Virus record (IMG/VR): IMGVR_UViG_3300043786_000408
Span: 1-27,137 of that record
Direction: 5' to 3' (one strand)
Origin: a virus
DNA: 27,137 nucleotides
The notes below the pieces were generated by a model. It was not told the origin of the DNA. It saw only the letters and a program-made list of their open reading frames with translations, and ran no database searches. The translations under genes were made by a program, and so were the position numbers. Every line of letters begins with the position of its first letter. Within the stretch, counting starts at the first letter, position 1. This document shows, piece by piece, positions 1 through 5,682 of this stretch.

Positions 1-76
1 GAGTCAGCCTCGACAGGTCACCAGAGACCACGATCTGGTCGATGGCCTGCATGTCAGTCAGTGGAACGATGCTCAT
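1..76 (-). CDS. 5' fragment of the annealing-protein gene (duplicate end copy)
   Basis: This is the first 25 codons of the RecT/Rad52-like gene that is complete at 26229-27086. It appears here only because the circular sequence was cut inside the gene. It is not a separate or broken gene. Its ATG (74-76) overlaps the exonuclease stop codon (73-75). Confidence 0.9.
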   Translation of the reverse strand, partial: MSIVPLTDMQAIDQIVVSGDLSRLT

Positions 77-127
77 GCTGCCACCTCCATGCCTTCCTCC
101 AGTTGCCGACGCAGCCAGACAGGGACC
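1..127. repeat. 127-bp terminal direct repeat (circular join)
   Basis: Bases 1-127 are identical to bases 27011-27137. The copy lies inside coding sequence: the start of the annealing-protein gene and the end of the exonuclease gene, which overlap by four bases as ATGA. Both genes read correctly when the ends are joined. This is what an assembler leaves at the ends of a circular contig, and 127 is a common maximum assembly k-mer, so I read it as an assembly overlap and not as biological terminal redundancy. The unit genome is then 27,010 bp. Confidence 0.93.
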
Positions 128-915
128 CCGATCGCGTGAACCTTGTCCTCGTAGCCCGGCCACTCGGCCTTGGCAATGCACCCGGCGTATGTCTGCATCG
201 CCTTCGTGACCTGCGGCATGTACAGGTCGATTACCTCGGGCTGCAGCATGAACACTGCACACTCGTGCGGCGGCTCCGACTCGACCACCATGAACGCGAA
301 CGCGTCCACCTCGTAGCCAAGCAGCGACGCGACGTGCATGTAGAACGCCGCCTGGAAGCCGTAGCCTCTGGTTGCAATCGCCCGCTCGAATTCGTCCCGA
401 GTCGCCAGGCCGCTCGTGCTCTTCACGTCCAGCACAAACCTCGATGCCTGACTCAATGCATCTAGCCTGGCCTTGCACAGCACGTTGGCGGCCGGATCAC
501 GGGCAAACAGGGACAGTTCCCGCGTCTGAGCTGCGTCCAGCAGGGCCAATGCCGACTTGCACCTGCGAATGCCGCACAGCATTCCACTCAGCAAGTCGCC
601 TTGCTCAGCACTCAGAGTAATTTTGCCAGCGTTACTTAGTAAAAACTCCTCGTACTTCGCCTTCCCGTCCTTGGTGCGGCGGTCCACGTGGGGTGCCACG
701 GCGATCATGCGACGTCCAGGCTCCAGCACGGCCGAATGCAGGGCGGTCCCCAGCCGCATGGCTGGCGTCTCCTCACGGTGCTGCTTGCGGTGCAGGGCGT
801 GCCTTGGGCTGGCCGACAGAAGATCCCTGGCCACGGTGCTGCTCAACGCCTCGATGGCGTGATACCGCTCGGCAGGCAGGTCCGGCACCGAGCAGTCCTC
901 GTAGGTCAGCTGCAT
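73..915 (-). CDS. RecE-like PD-(D/E)XK exonuclease (DUF3799-type)
   Basis: A 280-residue protein resembling the nuclease domain of RecE and DUF3799 phage exonucleases, which resect double-stranded ends to give 3' single strands for an annealing protein. Visible motifs are GTALHSAVLEP with His60, a conserved Asp152 in KARLDAL, the catalytic DVK (Asp163, Lys165) and a following Gln188/Tyr192 motif (GFQAAFYMH). The ATG has a purine-rich GAGGGG upstream, inside the preceding small HTH gene, which it overlaps by 10 bases. The stop overlaps the ATG of the annealing protein (ATGA), so exonuclease and annealase should be translated together as in other two-component phage recombination systems. Family assignment is by motif; confident on nuclease fold, less on exact family. 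Confidence 0.85.
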   Translation of the reverse strand: MQLTYEDCSVPDLPAERYHAIEALSSTVARDLLSASPRHALHRKQHREETPAMRLGTALHSAVLEPGRRMIAVAPHVDRRTKDGKAKYEEFLLSNAGKITLSAEQGDLLSGMLCGIRRCKSALALLDAAQTRELSLFARDPAANVLCKARLDALSQASRFVLDVKSTSGLATRDEFERAIATRGYGFQAAFYMHVASLLGYEVDAFAFMVVESEPPHECAVFMLQPEVIDLYMPQVTKAMQTYAGCIAKAEWPGYEDKVHAIGVPVWLRRQLEEGMEVAA

Positions 916-1028
916 CGGATGCCCCTCTGCTGGCAGGCACGCAGCAGCTTCAGAAGCGCTCGCTTCTCAAGGGTCTTGACCGTGGACGGCTTCACGCCAA
1001 GACGCTTGGCGACTTCCTGGTGGCTCAT
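906..1028 (-). CDS. 40-residue sigma-70 region 4-like HTH protein
   Basis: A 40-codon frame starting with ATG at 1028, whose first bases overlap the stop of the upstream gene as ATGA, and ending 10 bases inside the exonuclease gene. The sequence MSHQEVAKRLGVKPSTVKTL, followed by EKRALLKLLRA, has the spacing of the helix-turn-helix of sigma-70 region 4 (SxxEVAxxLGVxxSTVKxxExRAL), which normally contacts the -35 element. Nothing else of a sigma factor is present. It could be an independent DNA-binding or anti-sigma-like regulator of the recombination genes. The tight packing on both sides and the clear motif support a real gene despite its length. Confidence 0.72.
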   Translation of the reverse strand: MSHQEVAKRLGVKPSTVKTLEKRALLKLLRACQQRGIRCS

Positions 1029-1402
1029 TGAGACTCCTCCAATGGCAACACTTGCCGGCGAATGTCGTTCAACTGACTCAACACGTCCGACTGAGTGCGC
1101 TCAACCTCCACAAGCCTTGTTCGCAGGATCAGTAGTTCTGCCTGAATTTCGGCAGGAAGATCGTCGGTTTGCCATTCGGCATGGGTTGTGAAGGCACGGC
1201 GACTTGCCAGCACACTTGCCTTTGCCTTGAGAACATCGGGCACGAAGTACCACCTACGAAGACCCTTGGCGTATGGCTCCGAAGACACCGGCTTGAGTCC
1301 CAGTTCCTCAAGCCTCTGAACGTCCGACTGTCCCTTCTTGCCAGGGAAGCCCAGCATGTTGCATGCCTGGGTCTGGTTCACGAACTTGGTCTTGGGGCTC
1401 AC
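1025..1402 (-). CDS. Putative DNA-binding protein, excisionase/MerR-like N-terminus with coiled coil
   Basis: 125 residues from a GTG at 1402. I chose this start because the GTG overlaps the upstream stop as GTGA and is preceded by GGGAGG at good spacing; the frame open further upstream has no such signal. Residues 6-62 (FVNQTQACNMLGF ... DVQRLEELGLKP ... RRWYFVPDVLKA) resemble the winged-helix DNA-binding fold of excisionases and MerR-like proteins. Residues 82-125 look like a charged coiled coil that could dimerise it. Its place two genes downstream of the integrase suits a recombination directionality factor or an early regulator. Neither role is proven by sequence. Confidence 0.62.
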   Translation of the reverse strand: MSPKTKFVNQTQACNMLGFPGKKGQSDVQRLEELGLKPVSSEPYAKGLRRWYFVPDVLKAKASVLASRRAFTTHAEWQTDDLPAEIQAELLILRTRLVEVERTQSDVLSQLNDIRRQVLPLEESQ

Positions 1403-1839
1403 AGCGTCACCTCCCTGGCTCCGAGGAGTCGAGCGGCACGAGCACAGAACCGCGACCACAGGCCACAGAACCGCGACCACAGGCCGGACCTGACCCGCAT
1501 CGGTGGGTCGGCCTTGATGTCTCGCCGGTAGTCGCCTTGGCCCAGGACGGCCAGAGGCGCCTCGGCCGCCTGCTTCTTCAGTTCCTTGACCTGCTTCAAG
1601 ACCAGGGCAGTGGTCTGGGTGATCACAGCATCGGCAGCCAGCAGCACGAACCGCGGCTCGATGCGACCTGCTGGGAAGGTTTCAGCCAGGGCCCTGACCA
1701 CGTCCCCGGCGTGATGCTCGATGACCAACTCGACCTTGCGAGCGTCAAGCCCGCGGCCTTCGTTCCGCAAGTCCTGAATGGCGAGGCCCACGTCCTCGAC
1801 CACCTGCCCGAATCGTCCGACCTGTTCCTGCGTTGTCAC
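1399..1839 (-). CDS. Hypothetical protein downstream of integrase
   Basis: 146 residues from a GTG at 1839. The start is supported by a strong GAGGAG six bases upstream. The integrase frame overlaps it by 95 bases. The protein is mostly helical, acidic in the first 100 residues, with a basic, Trp/Cys/Arg-rich tail. The tail contains a perfect 7-residue repeat (GLWSRFC twice) encoded by a 21-bp tandem repeat. I do not recognise a family. The stop overlaps the GTG of the next gene, so the two are probably co-translated. Confidence 0.6.
   Translation of the reverse strand: MTTQEQVGRFGQVVEDVGLAIQDLRNEGRGLDARKVELVIEHHAGDVVRALAETFPAGRIEPRFVLLAADAVITQTTALVLKQVKELKKQAAEAPLAVLGQGDYRRDIKADPPMRVRSGLWSRFCGLWSRFCARAARLLGAREVTL
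1443..1484. repeat. Two tandem copies of a 21-bp unit
   Basis: Bases 1443-1463 and 1464-1484 are identical 21-mers beginning CACAGAACCGCG. They lie in frame inside the hypothetical gene at 1399-1839 and encode GLWSRFC twice. The unit length keeps the frame, as expected for replication slippage in a coding region. Confidence 0.9.
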
Positions 1840-3115
1840 TGGCGGCTCCTCGCTGCATCTGCAGCACGGCCAGCTCCAGCAGGAGCGTGGCCGCATGAAT
1901 CAGCCGCTCGGTCCCCACGTCGGTGGGGGTGTGGGTGCAAATCCTGTCACCCCGACTCACGAGAGGCTCGCGTCGATTGACGCGGGCCTTTTCGTTTGTC
2001 GGAGCAACAGTAACCCGCGAGCGGCCGAGAGCACGCAGAAGACCAGCCAGGTTGTTTGTGGATTCAGAGCCGTGGGGCGCTGCGACCTGGCTGGTCGTCT
2101 TGGTGCTCTCGGTGATGGTTGCGCCCATGGCCATGTCTGAATCCACGGGGAACCTATCGGCTGCACGAGGTTTTGGTCGACAACCATTTCGATATTTTTC
2201 CGATCTCTGCTCGACCGCTTCCCGCAGACGTTCCTCCCGATGACGCAAGTAGCGGTGGGTCTGGTCGATAGAGCGGTGCCGGGCCAGCCGCTGGATGAGT
2301 TCCGGGGCCACCCCAGCCTCGAAGGATTCGGTCACGAACCCCACCCTAAATCTGTGCCACTTGCCACGGCCGGTGATCCCGCACGCCTTGCAGTCGGCCT
2401 CCAGGGCCTTGTCGGTGACAATGGTGGGAAACACCAGCCCGGTGCCACGTCCTGCCAGCATCTGCCGCAGCATGCCACACGCTGCCACCGACAACGGGAT
2501 CGGGTCAGCGCGTCGGGCCTTGTCGTGGGTCACCACCATGGTGCGGGCCTGCAGGTTAATGTCCTCCCATCGCTGGGCCCGGGCCTCGCCACGTCGCAGG
2601 CCGGTCAGGCTGAGGAACCTGTACAGGTTGGCCCGGTTGGCGGCCGACGCCCGGTCGGCTGGCTTGCGTCCATCCTTGGCCATCCGTTCCGCCTGGGCGA
2701 TGAGCGCGGCCACCTGCTCGTCGGTGAACGCGTCAGCGCCCTGCCGGGTACGTCCCCTGGGCATCGGGAGCGAGGCCCATGGGTTTGCGTCCAGCACGCC
2801 CTGGACAACCATCCAGCCGCAGAACCGGCGGCACGCGCTCGCCCGGTTGCGGATGGTCTGTGGGCTCAGGGCATGACCCATCACCATGTCCCGAAGCCAC
2901 GCGACGCACGCATCAGGTGTCGCGTGTTCTCGGGAATGTTGCAGCCATGAACGGACCCACCGGGCCGCCTGCGCCGCGTGGGCAGTACTGTGTCCCTCGA
3001 CTTCGCGCGCGTAGACCTGCCAGGACTCGACCTGGTCGAGCAAGCCGGTCAACGGCCGACCCCGAGTTGCACTACCTGAATCCACGCGAAACTCTACGGT
3101 GACCCGGATCACCAT
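1745..3115 (-). CDS. int: Tyrosine integrase with long C-terminal extension
   Basis: A site-specific tyrosine recombinase for integration and excision. With ATG at 3115 it has 456 residues. A core-binding domain spans about 24-115 and the catalytic domain about 128-300. Catalytic residues are visible: Arg174 in TGLRRGE, Lys199 in HDKA, His254 and Arg257 in HRFR, His280 in LARH, and the nucleophile Tyr289 in HRYLRH. Past Tyr289 the frame stays open for about 165 residues of low-complexity, basic sequence without recognisable fold. A candidate attP core (1937-1960) and a hairpin (1964-1987) lie inside this tail, so integration would separate the last ~65 codons from the gene. The tail also overlaps the next gene. 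No good Shine-Dalgarno is seen at ATG 3115; a GTG ten codons downstream is an alternative start. Confidence 0.9.
   Translation of the reverse strand: MVIRVTVEFRVDSGSATRGRPLTGLLDQVESWQVYAREVEGHSTAHAAQAARWVRSWLQHSREHATPDACVAWLRDMVMGHALSPQTIRNRASACRRFCGWMVVQGVLDANPWASLPMPRGRTRQGADAFTDEQVAALIAQAERMAKDGRKPADRASAANRANLYRFLSLTGLRRGEARAQRWEDINLQARTMVVTHDKARRADPIPLSVAACGMLRQMLAGRGTGLVFPTIVTDKALEADCKACGITGRGKWHRFRVGFVTESFEAGVAPELIQRLARHRSIDQTHRYLRHREERLREAVEQRSEKYRNGCRPKPRAADRFPVDSDMAMGATITESTKTTSQVAAPHGSESTNNLAGLLRALGRSRVTVAPTNEKARVNRREPLVSRGDRICTHTPTDVGTERLIHAATLLLELAVLQMQRGAASDNAGTGRTIRAGGRGRGPRHSGLAERRPRA
1937..1960 (+). other. Candidate attP core: 3' end of a tRNA-Pro gene
   Basis: The plus strand reads as a T-loop (TGCAAAT, 1936-1942), the 3' half of a T-stem (CCTGT), a 7-base acceptor 3' strand CACCCCG and discriminator A. 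The G72 end (implying C1:G72) with A73 is the known hallmark of bacterial tRNA-Pro, and CCTGTCACCCCGA is a common ending of such genes. The 5' part of the tRNA is absent: the bases upstream do not form an anticodon arm with a 7-base loop, and the 5' T-stem strand pairs only by G-U. A tRNA 3' fragment beside an integrase is the usual form of attP. The crossover probably lies in ATCCTGTCACCCCGACT. Confidence 0.68.
1964..1987 (+). terminator. Rho-independent terminator directly after the tRNA 3' fragment
   Basis: GGCTCGCGTC, loop GATT, GACGCGGGCC, then TTTT. The stem has ten pairs, one of them G-U. It lies a few bases downstream of the tRNA-Pro 3' fragment, in tRNA orientation. The natural reading is that the phage carries the host tRNA terminator as part of the att identity segment, so that the tRNA stays terminated after integration. 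It falls inside the antisense integrase tail. Confidence 0.75.
3099..3112. promoter_or_regulatory. Imperfect 14-bp dyad at the integrase start
   Basis: GTGACCCGGATCAC matches its own reverse complement at 12 of 14 positions and lies directly next to the proposed integrase ATG (3113-3115). Its position would suit an operator over the integrase start. It is the only copy I found, so the call is tentative. Confidence 0.25.
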
Positions 3116-3198
3116 GAGGGCGGACAGGATACGAAATTCACGAAAACGGCGGCTGACCACCATTGCTCTCGGACGGGCCTGCGGTTTATCGTGCGAGC
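3116..3198. promoter_or_regulatory. Divergent intergenic region between integrase and the plus-strand genes
   Basis: 83 bases separate the integrase (minus) from the membrane-protein pair (plus), so promoters for both must lie in or near it. A weak plus-strand candidate is TTGCTC (3164-3169) with TTTATC 16 bases later. I see no clear repressor operator repeats and no good Shine-Dalgarno for either gene. Confidence 0.35.
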
Positions 3199-3381
3199 AT
3201 GAAAGCAATCCTGCTCATTCTTCTGGGAACCCTGATTGCGTTGCCGGGTCTGTTTGCGGTTGTCGCCGGTGAAGGCGGCGTGGCCGTCAAGGTCGGCGGC
3301 AGCCTTGCCATCGCAGTCGGCGTGGGTGTCTTCCTCTACGGTCTGGTCCTCAATCACAAAGACCACACGCAGAAGCGGTAG
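3199..3381 (+). CDS. Small two-helix membrane protein (60 aa)
   Basis: 60 residues starting MKAILLILLGTLIALPGLFA. Residues 3-23 and about 31-51 are hydrophobic enough to span the membrane. The C-terminus is short and charged (NHKDHTQKR). This gene and the next, two bases downstream, are the only genes on the plus strand, divergent from the integrase and convergent with the late operon. That placement fits genes expressed from the prophage, for example superinfection exclusion or membrane modification, but no family is recognised. Base composition and open frame agree with coding; there is no strong ribosome site. Confidence 0.6.
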   Translation: MKAILLILLGTLIALPGLFAVVAGEGGVAVKVGGSLAIAVGVGVFLYGLVLNHKDHTQKR

Positions 3382-3383
3382 TC

Positions 3384-3596
3384 ATGCCGACTGTCCAAGA
3401 ACCAGAGCCCGCAATGGCCAACAGCGGCCGACTGCGGCTGATTCTGCGGATCATCTCCGGAGCCTTGCTGGCAATCATCGTGCTGGCGTGGATTGTGTCC
3501 GATCCTCGTAACCGAGCGCTGCAGAGCGATGTACAGGCGTGCGGGGTGGTCATGGTGTTCGCCTTCCTGGCCACCTTCGTCAAGCGTGGCGTCTAG
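3384..3596 (+). CDS. Small two-helix membrane protein (70 aa)
   Basis: 70 residues with a polar N-terminus (about 16 residues), a first membrane segment at about 20-38 (LILRIISGALLAIIVLAWIV) and a second at about 53-66. An internal ATG at 3414 is an alternative start. It begins two bases after the upstream stop, so the two membrane proteins form an operon. Its stop codon (TAG, 3594-3596) overlaps the stop of the convergent late-operon gene in the palindrome CTAG. Function unknown; exclusion protein or holin-like are possibilities. Confidence 0.6.
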   Translation: MPTVQEPEPAMANSGRLRLILRIISGALLAIIVLAWIVSDPRNRALQSDVQACGVVMVFAFLATFVKRGV

Positions 3597-3619
3597 GTTT
3601 TCGTCCGGTCGACCACGCT
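3583..3619. terminator. Possible bidirectional stem-loop at convergent gene ends
   Basis: AGCGTGG (3583-3589) and CCACGCT (3613-3619) form a 7-bp stem around a 23-base loop that holds both stop codons and the run GGTTTTCG. The site is where a bidirectional terminator is expected, but the stem is short and the loop long. Weak call. Confidence 0.25.
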
Positions 3620-4099
3620 CATCGCCAGGCCCTTGAGCGCCTGCATGACGCTCTCGACGCTGCCGCCCACGCCTGTCACCGGCTGGAACTTCCCAACCGG
3701 GCACGACACGCTGGCCATCGTCAACTTCACCGAGAGCGCGGCCCGTCGGCTGCCGCCGCAGCCGCACTTCGTGCAGAACCCGATACCGCCTGGGTCGGTG
3801 TTGTCCTCGAGGCTGTCCACCCGGTGCTCGCAGCTGCGGCAGGCGGCCTTGCGGGCTTCGACCACCTCGGCCGGGGCCGGCCCGTTGAGGGCGTGATTCG
3901 CCTCAGCCTTCAGGTACTCCACCGCCCTGGCTGTGGTTGCTCCGTAGGTCACGGTCGTGCCCTCGGGCTGCTCGCCGCCGACAACCCGGTGCGGGCAGCG
4001 GCCGCAGACGCCAAGGCTGGGGCGGCCGCCGTAGTGACCAGCAGCGCAGCAGCCACCTGACTTGACCGTGCACGGGGACCAGTGGTCGCACTCAATCAC
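3593..4099 (-). CDS. Cys-rich zinc-ribbon-like protein, last gene of the late operon
   Basis: 168 residues from a GTG at 4099 that overlaps the upstream stop as GTGA; another GTG at 4135 is possible. Twelve cysteines are visible. The C-terminal part has a CRSCEHR pair, then GFCTKCGCGG and a final CPVGKF. This C-x2-C...C-x2-C-x-C...CP-x-GK pattern recurs in small phage proteins and suggests a metal-binding ribbon. The first 35 residues hold a second cluster (CDHWSPC, GGCC, CGRCPH). It is the promoter-distal gene of the late strand, after the membrane-protein cluster and another Cys-rich protein. No enzymatic function is evident. Confidence 0.72.
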   Translation of the reverse strand: MIECDHWSPCTVKSGGCCAAGHYGGRPSLGVCGRCPHRVVGGEQPEGTTVTYGATTARAVEYLKAEANHALNGPAPAEVVEARKAACRSCEHRVDSLEDNTDPGGIGFCTKCGCGGSRRAALSVKLTMASVSCPVGKFQPVTGVGGSVESVMQALKGLAMSVVDRTKT

Positions 4100-4764
4100 G
4101 AGACCACCGCCGACGCAGATGGATTGCAGTTCCACGCATCCTGTTCATCGCAGAAATACAGATCGCCAGTGCAATCGCCATAAGAGCCTCGAGGATCTGC
4201 TTGCCCGTCTGCCTTGCAAACAGTCACGAGACCGCCAGCGCACCCGCCTGTCGCTTGGCACGCACCGGACGGGTACTGACATAAGCACACGTTTGATGAG
4301 TCGCCAGCCAAATATCCCACAGCCTGATAGCCCTTGACAGTAAACGCAAACCTAAGAGCCCAGAGCTTGCACTGTCCAAACTGACCAGTCCCATCGTCGT
4401 ACGTGCAGCTGTCTGGAGCGAGTGACACCTGATACAGCTGGCCTTCGGTGTGAAAGCACTCTTCACCACTGATTGGCTCGCAGTCGAAGTCAAAGGTTAT
4501 GCCCGTGCACAGGTAACTAGTGCAACTTGAGCCCGGCGCGTATGTCCTGGTAGCCAACCATTCGTACCGGGTGCACTGCAGGCAGGCTCCGCACAATCCC
4601 GAACTCGTAAGCACAAGAACAGTCGAAACAATCCTCGAATTGCCGCAGCAATCCGAAAATGTAATGGTGGCCAGAACGCTGCTCGGTAGCGTTGTGGATT
4701 CTGGACACTCGCAGCCAGTGAGGCACGAGCCGCCACAGCAGCACGACGCCGGAACTAGGTTCAC
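4096..4764 (-). CDS. Highly Cys-rich protein, probable virion surface or host-contact protein
   Basis: 223 residues from a GTG at 4764 overlapping the upstream stop (GTGA). About 25 cysteines (11%) are spread over the whole length, with clusters CCCGGSC, CECPES and CGACLQC. It is rich in Ser, Thr, Gly and aromatic residues and low in charge, which suits a secreted or virion protein stabilised by disulfides; the spacing is less like zinc fingers. No signal peptide is visible. It follows the membrane-protein cluster and precedes a second Cys-rich gene. Possible roles are a receptor-binding or decoration protein. I do not recognise a family. Confidence 0.7.
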   Translation of the reverse strand: MNLVPASCCCGGSCLTGCECPESTTLPSSVLATITFSDCCGNSRIVSTVLVLTSSGLCGACLQCTRYEWLATRTYAPGSSCTSYLCTGITFDFDCEPISGEECFHTEGQLYQVSLAPDSCTYDDGTGQFGQCKLWALRFAFTVKGYQAVGYLAGDSSNVCLCQYPSGACQATGGCAGGLVTVCKADGQADPRGSYGDCTGDLYFCDEQDAWNCNPSASAVVS

Positions 4765-4886
4765 TTCTTGAACCAGCCCGAAATGCGGTCGAGGCTGACG
4801 ACATGCCCGGCGATGTAGCCCACGGCCAGGCATGCGAACGCGGCCCAGATAGAACCGATCAGACTTTCAGCGGTGGCGAGAATCAT
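4761..4886 (-). CDS. Small single-TM protein, holin-like (41 aa)
   Basis: 41 residues from an ATG at 4886, preceded by AGGAGA at eight bases and overlapping the upstream stop (ATGA). Another ATG at 4916 would add ten polar residues but lacks these signals. Residues about 5-33 form one hydrophobic helix; the C-terminus is basic (DRISGWFKK). Size and topology suit a small holin or a membrane accessory protein. It lies between a lipoprotein gene and a Cys-rich gene, each coupled by a four-base overlap. No sequence family recognised. Confidence 0.6.
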   Translation of the reverse strand: MILATAESLIGSIWAAFACLAVGYIAGHVVSLDRISGWFKK

Positions 4887-5404
4887 GGTCTTGTCTCCTG
4901 TTGAGTTTTTCGCCATGCCGCGTCGAACTCCTTGTCCGATGCTCGCTTCATGGCGATCCATTCCCGAATCGTCTCGGGCTTGTCCGTTGCCATCGTGGCC
5001 GCCGCCATCTCGGCCTCGTGCACCTTGCGACGGGGCAGCCACCCGATGGCCACCCGAATCGCCGCACCGATGCCGGTGGCGTGAACTAGGTACACCGCCG
5101 CGGCGCCGGCCAGGGCGATCAGGCCCCACTGCAGCAGGGTGGCCCACCAAGGCGTGATATCCCGCACCTGCGTCACGCGCTGGTGGATGACGCCAACGCT
5201 CCTCTGGATCGACTGAGCCTCGAGGCTGATCGTCGCGGCATCGGTCACCACTTCGGGCTGGCTCGACTGGGCACCGATCCGCTCTGCCAGACCGCGGATT
5301 GTGGCGGCTCGGTCGCCCACCGCCGTGGCTTGGACGCTGATGGCCTCAGCAGACGAGCAGCCCGCCAGGGCCACGAGGATCAGGAACAGCAGCGACCGGA
5401 TCAC
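4883..5404 (-). CDS. Lipoprotein with internal transmembrane segment, spanin-like layout
   Basis: 173 residues from a GTG at 5404 overlapping the upstream stop (GTGA). The N-terminus is a lipoprotein signal: basic start, hydrophobic core and lipobox LAGC with Cys16. A periplasmic region to about residue 85 is helical. A second membrane segment runs about 86-107, followed by a charged tail of roughly 65 residues. A lipid anchor at one end plus a membrane helix recalls unimolecular spanins, which link outer and inner membranes at lysis, but here the helix is not C-terminal. The neighbours are two other small membrane proteins, so a lysis cassette is plausible; a lipoprotein with another role cannot be excluded. 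Confidence 0.62.
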   Translation of the reverse strand: MIRSLLFLILVALAGCSSAEAISVQATAVGDRAATIRGLAERIGAQSSQPEVVTDAATISLEAQSIQRSVGVIHQRVTQVRDITPWWATLLQWGLIALAGAAAVYLVHATGIGAAIRVAIGWLPRRKVHEAEMAAATMATDKPETIREWIAMKRASDKEFDAAWRKTQQETRP

Positions 5405-5682
5405 CGGCGACCCTCCAGCCTGTCCAGCCGCGTCCCGACCGCCTGCAGGGCCTCTCCGTGCTTCTGGTCGTTGGCTGCACCAAGCACCTGGCTCTTCACC
5501 AGTTCCTGGGCGATGGCCCGCAGCTCGGATATGTCGCGGTCCTGCCGTTCGAGGATGGCGTCCTTGCGGCCGAGCGTGACGAACACTCCGGCCACGCCGA
5601 TGATGAGCGTGACCAGCTGCAGCAGGCTGATGGCGAACGCCAGCTGCGGGTTGGTCTGGTGGCGTGGTCCAAGGGGCGTCAT
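5401..5682 (-). CDS. Membrane-anchored coiled-coil protein, holin or inner-membrane spanin candidate
   Basis: 93 residues from an ATG at 5682 overlapping the upstream stop (ATGA). After a short polar N-terminus, residues about 13-37 form one membrane helix (AFAISLLQLVTLIIGVAGVF). The rest (about 40-91) is a charged coiled coil. This form, one N-terminal helix and a soluble helical domain, is shared by inner-membrane spanins and some holin-like phage proteins. It is followed by the lipoprotein gene, which would be the natural partner of an inner-membrane spanin. No endolysin is found nearby, so the lysis role is inferred from topology and order only. Confidence 0.58.
   Translation of the reverse strand: MTPLGPRHQTNPQLAFAISLLQLVTLIIGVAGVFVTLGRKDAILERQDRDISELRAIAQELVKSQVLGAANDQKHGEALQAVGTRLDRLEGRR

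Noticed and set aside
1870-1960. Complete tRNA gene ending at about 1957
   Set aside because: No matching 5' acceptor strand (CGGGGTG), no D-arm and no 7-base anticodon loop upstream; only the 3' end is tRNA-like, as expected for attP.
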